NCBI RefSeq assembly: GCF_004770055.1
Contig: NZ_RQEP01000005.1
Coordinates: 496,001 to 560,000, forward strand
Direction of reading: 5' to 3'
Length of the DNA: 64,000 bases
Source of the DNA: Leptospira semungkisensis
GTDB lineage: Bacteria; Spirochaetota; Leptospiria; Leptospirales; Leptospiraceae
In this document: piece after piece, positions 58,184 to 64,000 of the stretch
How positions within the stretch are numbered: position 1 is the first letter of the stretch
Layout: each line of letters begins with the position of its first letter
The notes under the pieces: generated by a model
What the model saw: only the letters and a program-made list of their open reading frames with translations
The model's database searches: none
Told to the model about the DNA's origin: nothing
Translations under genes and position numbers: made by a program

Positions 58184-59013
58184 GGACAAGGATCCCTATA
58201 CGCGTCCAAGCTTTGGTGTTTCAGAAAACCTGATAAACGGAGACTGGAAGATTGAGGGCAGAAATCGCTCTTGTTCGTTCCATTCTCCGTATATTCGATC
58301 TGAAAAACTGCAGAGCCCTTACTTGGAAACGCGGCCTCTTCGGAGCACCATCCATCCGCGTAACAACTCTCAGTGATTGCCCAATCAAAATGAGAGATCA
58401 GATCTGAGATTTGATCCGGATCATTTTTTAAGCCGACAGACATTCCCCGAGATCGAGCAGAGTTACTTACCCATTTATTAAAATGGAGCTGATCTTCGGC
58501 AGTCAAAGGAAAGCCCGTACTATTCTGATATCCATCCATATTATCCGGATCGATCCCGTCACAACCTTGGTTTCTTGCCTTATCAAAACGAGCAGAAAGA
58601 ATGGGACCTAAAATATCCAACCTTCTGATGTCCAACCACTGTTCGTCCGGAAAACCTGCGTATGCATTTCCTAAAACTTCAGGCGGGAATTTACTCGCAT
58701 CTGATCTGTAATTCTCGTACGAACCTACATCAATATAGCAAATCACTCTCTTTCCGTTTGCATGCAATCTATCGATAACAGTTGGATCGGAATCAGTCAG
58801 ATCTGAATCAATATCGAAAACGTTTGCATCGACAGATTCATCTAATGTTCCACTGAACTGGATCTGAAATGTGGTTCCCGGCGCTGGAATCCAAACTTTC
58901 GTCAAGAGGTAGAATAATATTCCCTCCTTCTCTCCGTTAGATGAGTCTTTACAGGAACTCAAACTGAAAGCAAAGAATATAAGGGAGAAGGAAAGAATTC
59001 GGGGGAAGAACAT
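58180..59013 (-). CDS. GH114-like glycosidase lipoprotein
   Basis: A 277-residue lipoprotein: signal FPRILSFSLIFFAFSLSSC, Cys near residue 21. The GH114 TIM-barrel (endo-alpha-1,4-polygalactosaminidase, also related to the PelA glycosidase domain) is seen in KRVICYIDVGSYENYRSD, EQWLDIRRLDILGP, GCDGIDPDNMDGYQNSTG and GMSVGLKNDPDQI with FDWAITESC. The conserved Asp residues expected for catalysis are present. It may trim an amino-sugar polysaccharide at the surface. The frame extends upstream into the tRNA-Gly gene; the ATG at 59013 is clearly the start. Confidence 0.88.
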   Translation of the reverse strand: MFFPRILSFSLIFFAFSLSSCKDSSNGEKEGILFYLLTKVWIPAPGTTFQIQFSGTLDESVDANVFDIDSDLTDSDPTVIDRLHANGKRVICYIDVGSYENYRSDASKFPPEVLGNAYAGFPDEQWLDIRRLDILGPILSARFDKARNQGCDGIDPDNMDGYQNSTGFPLTAEDQLHFNKWVSNSARSRGMSVGLKNDPDQISDLISHFDWAITESCYADGWCSEEAAFPSKGSAVFQIEYTENGTNKSDFCPQSSSLRLSGFLKHQSLDAYRDPCP

Positions 59014-59105
59014 AGTTTTAGCCGCAGTGACCTCGACTAAGTAATTAGAGGAATATAATTTTGGAAATTCTCCAAGAATTAAATTCGAAAGATGAGTTTG
59101 ATTTT

Positions 59106-59177
59106 TGCGGGCAGAGGGACTCGAACCCTCACTAGAAGCTTGGAAGGCTACGGTGCTAGCCATTACACCATGCCCGC
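59106..59177 (-). tRNA. tRNA-Gly (anticodon TCC)
   Basis: The 72-base minus-strand sequence folds as a cloverleaf. The acceptor stem is GCGGGCA/TGCCCGC. The D arm lies in GGTGTAATGGCTAGCACC, and the anticodon loop CTTCCAA carries TCC (stem with one mismatch). The T arm AGGGTTCGAGTCCCT is standard. CCA is not encoded. It stands between the GH114-like and M32 genes. Confidence 0.92.
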
Positions 59178-59239
59178 GATAGGATAGAGTCAGTTTTTGA
59201 TTGGAGGCACGGAAGTCAATCGAAAAGAATGATTTTTGT

Positions 59240-60766
59240 ATGTGGGAATCAGAGCTAAGCAATTGGGAAAAAGAACTTCCGGCGTTCAAAGCGTATCGGG
59301 ACGAATTTAAGACAATCTATCATCTTCGAAATATTGCAGGAGTTCTTCATTGGGATATGGAAGTTACCATTCCTCACGAAGGACAGGAAGAAAGAGGAGA
59401 CCAGTTGAGTTTGCTCTCTGGCTTGGCTCACAAATCTTTCGTATCCGATTCTTTTCGTTCTCTTGCACAAAAGGCCAAAGAAGAAAATTCAAAACTCGAT
59501 CTTCCGGGAAAACAACTGAGAGAAAGAGAATTGGATCTTTTGTTCAAAGACTTGGATCGTTCTTCTTGTTTGCCCATCTCCTGGGTGGAAGAATTCTCCA
59601 AGGTCACAAGCCAAGCCCACTCCGTTTGGGCAGAAGCCAGAAAGAAGAACGACTCTAGTTCCTTTCTTCCAGTTTTAGAAAAGATCATAGATCTTAGTTT
59701 TCAAAAAACTCAGTTCTTCGGATTTCAAACGGAAGCATACGATGCTCTCTTGGATGAATATGAACCTGGCGCAAAGGCTTCCGACTTGGAGGAGCTATTC
59801 TCTAACCTAAGAAAGTCCTTGGTTCCTTTACTTGCAAAAGCTAAGGACGCAGATTTTCCTTTTTTGGGACATTTTCCGATCTCTCAGCAAGAACCTTTCA
59901 ATAAAGAACTGCCTGTTCTATTAGGTTTATCTAAAGAAGGATTTCGATTAGATGCAAGCGCACATCCATTCTCTACTTCTCTTGGAAGTTCCGACAAAAG
60001 GATCACCACTCGCTATGAAGAATCTGATCCTCTTTCTTCCGTATATTCCGTTTTGCATGAGACCGGTCATGCTCTATACGAATCGGGTATCTCTTTAATT
60101 CATGGAGATCCGTCTCCTTTAAAAGATTCCGTTTCGTTGGGAATGCATGAATCTCAAAGCCGTCTTTGGGAAAATCAAGTAGGAAGATCTAAGGAGTTTT
60201 GGGAAGGAATGTATCCTATCTTCTTAGAGAAACTCGGGCTTTCAGAGTCCTTTTTACCATTCTCAAAATTATATTCGTTCGTAAATAAATCCAAGTCTTC
60301 TCTCATTCGAGTCGAAGCGGATCAGATCACATACAATCTTCATATCATTTTAAGATTCCAGATAGAAAGAGCCATCTTCAAAAAAGAAATTTCCGTAAAA
60401 GAGATCTCCCAGGCTTGGAAGGAAGGAATGAAAAATTTACTAGGAATAGATGTGCCCGACGACCCCAAAGGATATTTGCAAGATGTACATTGGAGTGGAG
60501 GAGCCTTCGGTTATTTTCCTACCTATTCTTTGGGGAATATTTACGCAGCACAGCTCTACTCGGCTTTTCTAAAGGAACATCCTAAGTTTCCCGAAGAGTT
60601 GAAAAAAAGAGAAACTTCTTCTCTCTTAAGGTGGCTTCGAAAAAATGTTCATAGCAAGGGAAGAAGTATAGAAGCAAAGGACCTGATCCGAGAAGCAACG
60701 GGAGAAGAACCCAATGCAAAGTATCTGATCGAATATCTTGGCTCTAAAATCGCGGAACAAGGATAG
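59240..60766 (+). CDS. M32 family carboxypeptidase (Taq type)
   Basis: A 508-residue zinc metallocarboxypeptidase of family M32. The zinc motif HEXXH is VLHETGHALYESGIS, with the third ligand Glu in the downstream GMHESQSRLWENQVG. The helices SFVNKSKSSLIRVEADQITY and HWSGGAFGYFPTYSLGNIYA are hallmarks of Taq carboxypeptidase. It removes residues from the C-terminus of peptides in the cytosol. ATG 59240 gives the family N-terminus; a TTG at 59201 is the longer alternative. The small FliG-like gene follows after 3 bases. Confidence 0.92.
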   Translation: MWESELSNWEKELPAFKAYRDEFKTIYHLRNIAGVLHWDMEVTIPHEGQEERGDQLSLLSGLAHKSFVSDSFRSLAQKAKEENSKLDLPGKQLRERELDLLFKDLDRSSCLPISWVEEFSKVTSQAHSVWAEARKKNDSSSFLPVLEKIIDLSFQKTQFFGFQTEAYDALLDEYEPGAKASDLEELFSNLRKSLVPLLAKAKDADFPFLGHFPISQQEPFNKELPVLLGLSKEGFRLDASAHPFSTSLGSSDKRITTRYEESDPLSSVYSVLHETGHALYESGISLIHGDPSPLKDSVSLGMHESQSRLWENQVGRSKEFWEGMYPIFLEKLGLSESFLPFSKLYSFVNKSKSSLIRVEADQITYNLHIILRFQIERAIFKKEISVKEISQAWKEGMKNLLGIDVPDDPKGYLQDVHWSGGAFGYFPTYSLGNIYAAQLYSAFLKEHPKFPEELKKRETSSLLRWLRKNVHSKGRSIEAKDLIREATGEEPNAKYLIEYLGSKIAEQG

Positions 60767-60769
60767 AAA

Positions 60770-61108
60770 ATGAGCGGTGACGATAAAGAAGAATTAACTC
60801 TCAAATCATTCGAAGAATTATCCTTCTTCGATAATCTTGCACTCTTTTATCTTTGCAATGAGACTCCTCCCCAGACTCTTGCACTCGCCTTTTTGGTTGG
60901 AGATAAAAAAGTTTGTGGATCCATGCTAGGTGTTATGGATTCTAAAAGAAGAGCTTTCGTACACGAACTCATGGCAAAGCAAAACGATTTTTCGGATGAG
61001 AAGAAGCAGGCTGCGGTCCAAGGTCTTCTCATTATCGCAGATGGATTGATCAGCCGGAATCTCATCCGCAAGCAAGGCAAGTTCTACTTTGGAACAGAAA
61101 GAGGCTGA
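60770..61108 (+). CDS. Small helical protein, FliG-like segment suspected
   Basis: A 112-residue helical protein with no signal peptide. The stretch ETPPQTLALAFLVGDKKVCG, SMLGVMDSKRRAFVHELMAK and QGLLIIADGLISRN resembles the repeated unit of the FliG middle/C-terminal domain, which senses torque or binds FliM in flagella. It is too short to be FliG and may be a stand-alone helper or an unrelated helical fold. It starts 3 bases after the M32 gene and shares its ribosome site AAGGATAGAAAATG, so it is likely cotranscribed. Confidence 0.75.
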   Translation: MSGDDKEELTLKSFEELSFFDNLALFYLCNETPPQTLALAFLVGDKKVCGSMLGVMDSKRRAFVHELMAKQNDFSDEKKQAAVQGLLIIADGLISRNLIRKQGKFYFGTERG

Positions 61109-61116
61109 GAGAAGTT

Positions 61117-61443
61117 CTATCTTGGCGCATAATAGATAATCGCTACTCCGAACAACGCAATAGCAGATCCGATTAAATCATACTTGTCCGGCTGAAATCC
61201 ATCCACCTTCCAAGCCCAGAGTAAGGACATTACGATAAAAAATCCACCGTACGTCGCATATACTCTTCCAAAAGAAGAAGGTTGAAATGCGGCAACAATT
61301 CCGTATAAGGCAAGTATCGCTCCGCCAAAAATTAGATAGAAAACGGATTTGGATTCTTTGTACCAAAGCCAGACCAAGTAACCGCCGCCGATCTCGCAAA
61401 TTCCGGCCAAGATAAAGATAATTATGGATTTAAAATATTCCAT
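61117..61443 (-). CDS. YnfA-family membrane protein (UPF0060)
   Basis: A 108-residue protein with four helices: IIIFILAGICEIGGGYLVWL, FGGAILALYGIVAAFQPSS, GRVYATYGGFFIVMSLLWAW and LIGSAIALFGVAIIYYAP. The GxVYATYGG motif marks YnfA/UPF0060, in the SMR/DMT transporter clan. A role in efflux has been suggested, without certainty. The ATG overlaps the DUF1801 stop by one base. Confidence 0.88.
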   Translation of the reverse strand: MEYFKSIIIFILAGICEIGGGYLVWLWYKESKSVFYLIFGGAILALYGIVAAFQPSSFGRVYATYGGFFIVMSLLWAWKVDGFQPDKYDLIGSAIALFGVAIIYYAPR

Positions 61444-61991
61444 TAAGGTTTTCCTTTTCGTTTAACAGACTTCTTTTCTATAGATGTTTTGGCTTTAGCC
61501 TTCTTGATAGAATCTTTTTTTGCCAATTGCTTCTTTGCCTCTATCTTTTTTGATTTTGCAGTTGTTGTCTTGGAGAGAATTCCTTGTGCTAAAAATTTCT
61601 TGTCCTTGGTTCCTTGAGGCAAGGATAAACCCTGCAAAATAAATTCTCGAATCAAAGGAAATCGTATTTCTTCTAAGGATGTATATTCTAAATATCGAAT
61701 CTGTTTAGTCTCACCCAATAGAACATTTTTCGGATCTTGAAATAAGATCCCCCATTCAAATATCAGCTGTACTCTTTCCAGAAAAGGAAAGATACCACAA
61801 ACGTATCCAGAATTTTTATCTCGATAGCCGATTGCCTTCCAAACTGGATAACCTTTCTCTTCTAATTCCGGAAAATAGGATCGAATGGATTTTCGAAGTT
61901 TGTCGACTATCTCTAAGATTCCCTCAGGCATAGGCTTCAATATTTCCTGAATGATCTGAAGGTTCTTTTCCGGAGAATTTTTTTCGACCAT
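61443..61991 (-). CDS. DUF1801 protein with Lys-rich tail
   Basis: A 182-residue protein. The DUF1801 (YdhG-like) domain spans residues 15-120: ILEIVDKLRKSIRSYFPELEEKGYPVWKAIGYRDK and IFPFLERVQLIFEWG in pieces, ending near FPLIREFILQGL. The remainder (about 60 residues) is Lys/Ala-rich, similar to histone-H1-like tails, which would bind nucleic acid. The role is unknown. It is followed directly by ynfA, so they form one transcript. Confidence 0.85.
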   Translation of the reverse strand: MVEKNSPEKNLQIIQEILKPMPEGILEIVDKLRKSIRSYFPELEEKGYPVWKAIGYRDKNSGYVCGIFPFLERVQLIFEWGILFQDPKNVLLGETKQIRYLEYTSLEEIRFPLIREFILQGLSLPQGTKDKKFLAQGILSKTTTAKSKKIEAKKQLAKKDSIKKAKAKTSIEKKSVKRKGKP

Positions 61992-62075
61992 GACTATAGC
62001 AATAGATAAAAGAGAAATCTATTAAACAAAATTTTTAAGACGAGTGAGAAAACGAGGAATTGTTTTTTCAGGATA

Positions 62076-62117
62076 AAGATCCTGGATCAGTTCGAAATAT
62101 GACAAATCCAGGATCTT
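62076..62117 (-). terminator. Perfect 12-pair hairpin after the 62.1 kb membrane protein gene
   Basis: AAGATCCTGGAT (62076-62087) and ATCCAGGATCTT (62106-62117) are perfectly complementary across an 18-base loop, just after the minus-strand stop at 62124. The minus-strand tail TTTATCC has a short T run, and the plus side has a strong one (TTATTTTTTT). Confidence 0.65.
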
Positions 62118-62123
62118 ATTTTT

Positions 62124-62918
62124 TTAATAAAGAGGTCTTCCTAACATTGCATTGATAAAGACCGCTGCGACAAGAAGCGAATATCCGATCGATACCGCGA
62201 ACATTGGAATTCTTCCCCAATTCTGTTTGATCGAAATAAAACCGAAGATCGGAAGTATTTGCAGAGCGTGAATTCCCGCAAAATGCGCGATCCGAATATC
62301 TCCTCCATTTCTACTCCAATTCACAAAAGGAAGCCCAGGTCCCCCGTCAGGAACTCCAACAGAATGAGCCAACCTCGAGGACATCACAATCCCGAAAATA
62401 GAAGCGATCGCAAAAATCCATAAGGAAAATCTAATGCCGACTAGCATTCTCTCATCAATCTCAGAAGAAAGAAGTTTGAATTTTCGATCCATGAGAATAG
62501 CAACGGGTATCATCGGAAAGATGAAAAGGCCCATGATGGAGTAGATTGCCCCATCTAAAGCGCTGCTCTGATTGAAATGAGAAGTGACCCCTCTTGCCGC
62601 TTGCAAGGTGATTAGCACCAACTCTACCATCAAAGAAACTACAAAGTATTTCTCCAGCTTGCCTACAAAGGAAGGAAACTCTCTTAGCTCTTCTAAATAC
62701 CAAGACATCGTCCATAAGAAGATCCAAATCGAGACCGCAAATTTCATCGGCTTAATCCAAACGTTCAAGCCTAGAAGAGTTCTTGGATCCAACTCCGACA
62801 AAAGAAGATACACTGGGATTGCCACTAAAGAAAGTAGGCCCGTATAAAAAGTGGCTGCCTGGTTCTTTCTTAAATGAGAGAAGAAACGGCTCTCACTTAA
62901 AGTATTAGATACTTGCAC
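62124..62918 (-). CDS. Polytopic membrane protein of unknown function
   Basis: A protein of about 264 residues with roughly seven helices, e.g. YTGLLSLVAIPVYLLLSEL, WIKPMKFAVSIWIFLWTM and IFPMIPVAILM; it ends SIGYSLLVAAVFINAML. Family unrecognised; WIKPMKF with RIAHFAGIHALQILPIFGF suggests a conserved bacterial family of unknown role. The GTG at 62918 is the start: AAGGAGG lies 5 bases upstream, and the longer TTG at 62975 would overlap the neighbour by 71 bases. It overlaps the ABA4-like gene by 14 bases, so both are one operon, controlled by the divergent TetR gene. Confidence 0.78.
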   Translation of the reverse strand: MQVSNTLSESRFFSHLRKNQAATFYTGLLSLVAIPVYLLLSELDPRTLLGLNVWIKPMKFAVSIWIFLWTMSWYLEELREFPSFVGKLEKYFVVSLMVELVLITLQAARGVTSHFNQSSALDGAIYSIMGLFIFPMIPVAILMDRKFKLLSSEIDERMLVGIRFSLWIFAIASIFGIVMSSRLAHSVGVPDGGPGLPFVNWSRNGGDIRIAHFAGIHALQILPIFGFISIKQNWGRIPMFAVSIGYSLLVAAVFINAMLGRPLY

Positions 62919-63330
62919 GGTCTCCTCCTTTGATCCAGCGAACCACTTGAAAGAATAGATATCCAACTGGGCCAAACATAAGAGTGAAGAACAAACATGG
63001 GATTAAGATCCATTTAGAAATTCCCAATTCTTCCGCTTCCTTGGTTTCCCAAACTCCTAAGAATAGATCGAACGCCAGATAGTGAACCCAGCCTGCCAGA
63101 AGCACCCAAGGATTGGAAAATAACTGAGCTACTCCCTGCAAGGTCTGAAAATTCCCTTCCCCACCTATATGAAAGGCAAATACGATTAAGTATAAAAGGG
63201 AAAGTGCCGCAGACCAAGCTCCGCTTCTCACTAAGATCCTGGTAATCTTTTGCTTCGGAATAACTGCGAGCAAGATCCAACCTAGGATCGCAAATCGACT
63301 CGCTATCGTAAAAATCAACTCTGGACTCAT
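62905..63330 (-). CDS. ABA4-like membrane protein (DUF4281)
   Basis: A 141-residue protein with four helices, matching the ABA4-like/DUF4281 family: FTIASRFAILGWILLAVIP, LYLIVFAFHIGGEGNFQTLQ, LLAGWVHYLAFDLFLGVWE and CLFFTLMFGPVGYLFFQ. The GWVHYLAFDLF signature with His and Asp is conserved. Plant ABA4 acts in neoxanthin synthesis; the bacterial function is not known. ATG 63330 begins the family segment; the frame extends upstream to 63414 but would cross the operator. Confidence 0.85.
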   Translation of the reverse strand: MSPELIFTIASRFAILGWILLAVIPKQKITRILVRSGAWSAALSLLYLIVFAFHIGGEGNFQTLQGVAQLFSNPWVLLAGWVHYLAFDLFLGVWETKEAEELGISKWILIPCLFFTLMFGPVGYLFFQVVRWIKGGDRASI

Positions 63331-63394
63331 AAAATCTCTCCAACCTCTTATGTGGGAAGAGGTTTTACTTGCTAAAAGGAAAGGCTCCTTATAT

Positions 63395-63424
63395 GTTACT
63401 ATTGGTAACACCAAATGTTACCAA
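63395..63424. promoter_or_regulatory. Inverted-repeat operator between the ABA4-like and TetR genes
   Basis: TTGGTAAC (63402-63409) and GTTACCAA (63417-63424) are perfect inverted arms over a 7-base spacer. A third half-site GTTAC lies at 63395-63399, so GTTAC-GTAAC-GTTAC repeats with 5- and 7-base gaps. It sits between divergent starts at 63330 and 63450, as expected for a TetR operator. Confidence 0.8.
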
Positions 63425-63449
63425 CGTCAACATTTTTTGGAAATATTTT

Positions 63450-64000
63450 ATGCCTGCGAAGAAAAAAACGAAGAAACCGGAAGGCGCCTATCATCACGGA
63501 AATTTAGCGGAAACCCTGAAATCATTGGCCTTGAACCGTTTGGAAGAAAGCAAAGATTCCGCTTTTACAATAAGAGAGATCGCAAGAGAAGCAGGTGTGA
63601 GCCACGCTGCGGCCTATCGACATTTTCCCTCTAGGATCGATCTACTTGCAGAAATCTCTAAAGAAGGTTTTATAAAGATCACAGAAGAATTTACTCTGGC
63701 AGAAAGATCGGCTTCTGCAAATGATCCGTTTGATCGGCTTCAAAAACTAGGCCTTGCATACATTCGTTTTTGCATTCAGCATCCAGGATACTACAGAGCA
63801 ATGTGGCATACTGATCTAGGATCCATGGAAGATCTAACCGAGTTACAGGAAATAGGGAAACAATCTTTTTTAAAACTATGGGATACGATCTTAAGCTGTG
63901 AGGCAGAGGGAAACTCAGGTTTCTCTCCCAAAGAAATGGCAGCGGCAAGCTGGTCTATAGTACATGGTTACTCCGTTCTGATCAATGAAGGTCAAATGGA
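63450..64000 (+). CDS. TetR-family regulator, cut by the window end
   Basis: The frame from ATG 63450 runs to the last base; the C-terminus lies outside. The opening is basic (PAKKKTKKPEGAYHHGNLAE). The helix-turn-helix is FTIREIAREAGVSHAAAYRH, then FPSRIDLLAEISKEG. The WHG-type C-terminal domain shows CIQHPGYYRAMWHTDL and the conserved WSIVHGYSVLI. GGAAA precedes the ATG. It is divergent from the ABA4-like/membrane protein operon with an inverted-repeat operator between, so it most likely represses that operon and itself. Confidence 0.9.
   Translation, partial: MPAKKKTKKPEGAYHHGNLAETLKSLALNRLEESKDSAFTIREIAREAGVSHAAAYRHFPSRIDLLAEISKEGFIKITEEFTLAERSASANDPFDRLQKLGLAYIRFCIQHPGYYRAMWHTDLGSMEDLTELQEIGKQSFLKLWDTILSCEAEGNSGFSPKEMAAASWSIVHGYSVLINEGQM

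Noticed and set aside
59014..59289. N-terminal extension of the GH114-like protein, 92 extra residues
   Set aside because: It would run through the tRNA-Gly gene at 59106-59177 and place a perfect lipoprotein signal peptide in the middle of the protein. The ATG at 59013 is the start.

Overview
The window looks like chromosomal DNA of a Leptospira species. The evidence is a Loa22-type OmpA lipoprotein, a single 5S rRNA gene standing alone rather than in an rRNA operon, a tmRNA encoding the tag ANNELALAA, many lipoproteins with loose spirochaetal lipoboxes, and frequent TTG and GTG starts. Gene density is high and no intergenic gap exceeds 300 bases. I see no insertion sequence, prophage or CRISPR array. 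The species cannot be fixed from this window.

Layout: 1-1.8 kb holds the ends of two GT4 glycosyltransferase genes. From 1.8 to 4.3 kb a minus-strand run carries an RluA-type pseudouridine synthase, a YkvA protein, an inositol-phosphatase-like enzyme and a SugE/Gdx exporter. Loa22 (4.5 kb) and fumarase FumC face each other across a bidirectional terminator. An unknown 701-residue protein and a malic enzyme follow. From 10.2 to 14.9 kb lies the classic rpmH-rnpA-yidD-yidC-jag-mnmE cluster; its rnpA frame has no ATG, GTG or TTG start. Then come 5S rRNA, a Fpg-type glycosylase, an unknown 787-codon membrane protein and valine-pyruvate aminotransferase AvtA.

19.9-32.9 kb: a class III nucleotide cyclase with an SRPBCC-like front half, a TMEM220-like protein, a HEPN/MNT toxin-antitoxin pair 18 bases behind the tmRNA gene, a metallo-beta-lactamase-fold lipoprotein, a long-chain acyl-CoA ligase, a Lys/His-rich secreted peptide, an aat-thpR-pabBC operon (in transcription order pabBC, thpR, aat), an orphan MASE1 histidine kinase and a TetR regulator.

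32.9-44.9 kb: an alpha/beta hydrolase lipoprotein, a membrane protein behind a palindromic operator, a cystathionine-gamma-synthase-like enzyme, RF1, two proteins of unknown function, and a tightly coupled five-gene operon (TetR, rhomboid protease, zinc dehydrogenase-like, Nudix, degenerate nitrilase-fold protein), preceded by a fructosamine-kinase-like gene.

44.9-64 kb: a GH18-like protein, a FecR-domain lipoprotein, PurT, a GpsA-PlsB-like fusion that would make and acylate glycerol-3-phosphate, lipoproteins, a gpx-ohrR peroxide-response operon with a strong OhrR-type operator, a beta-barrel porin, a Kef-type antiporter, a GH114-like lipoprotein, tRNA-Gly, an M32 carboxypeptidase, YnfA, a DUF1801 protein, two membrane proteins, and a divergent TetR gene with its own operator, cut by the window end.

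The most unusual items are the start-less rnpA frame, the tmRNA-linked HEPN/MNT pair, the five-gene coupled operon and the GpsA-PlsB fusion.
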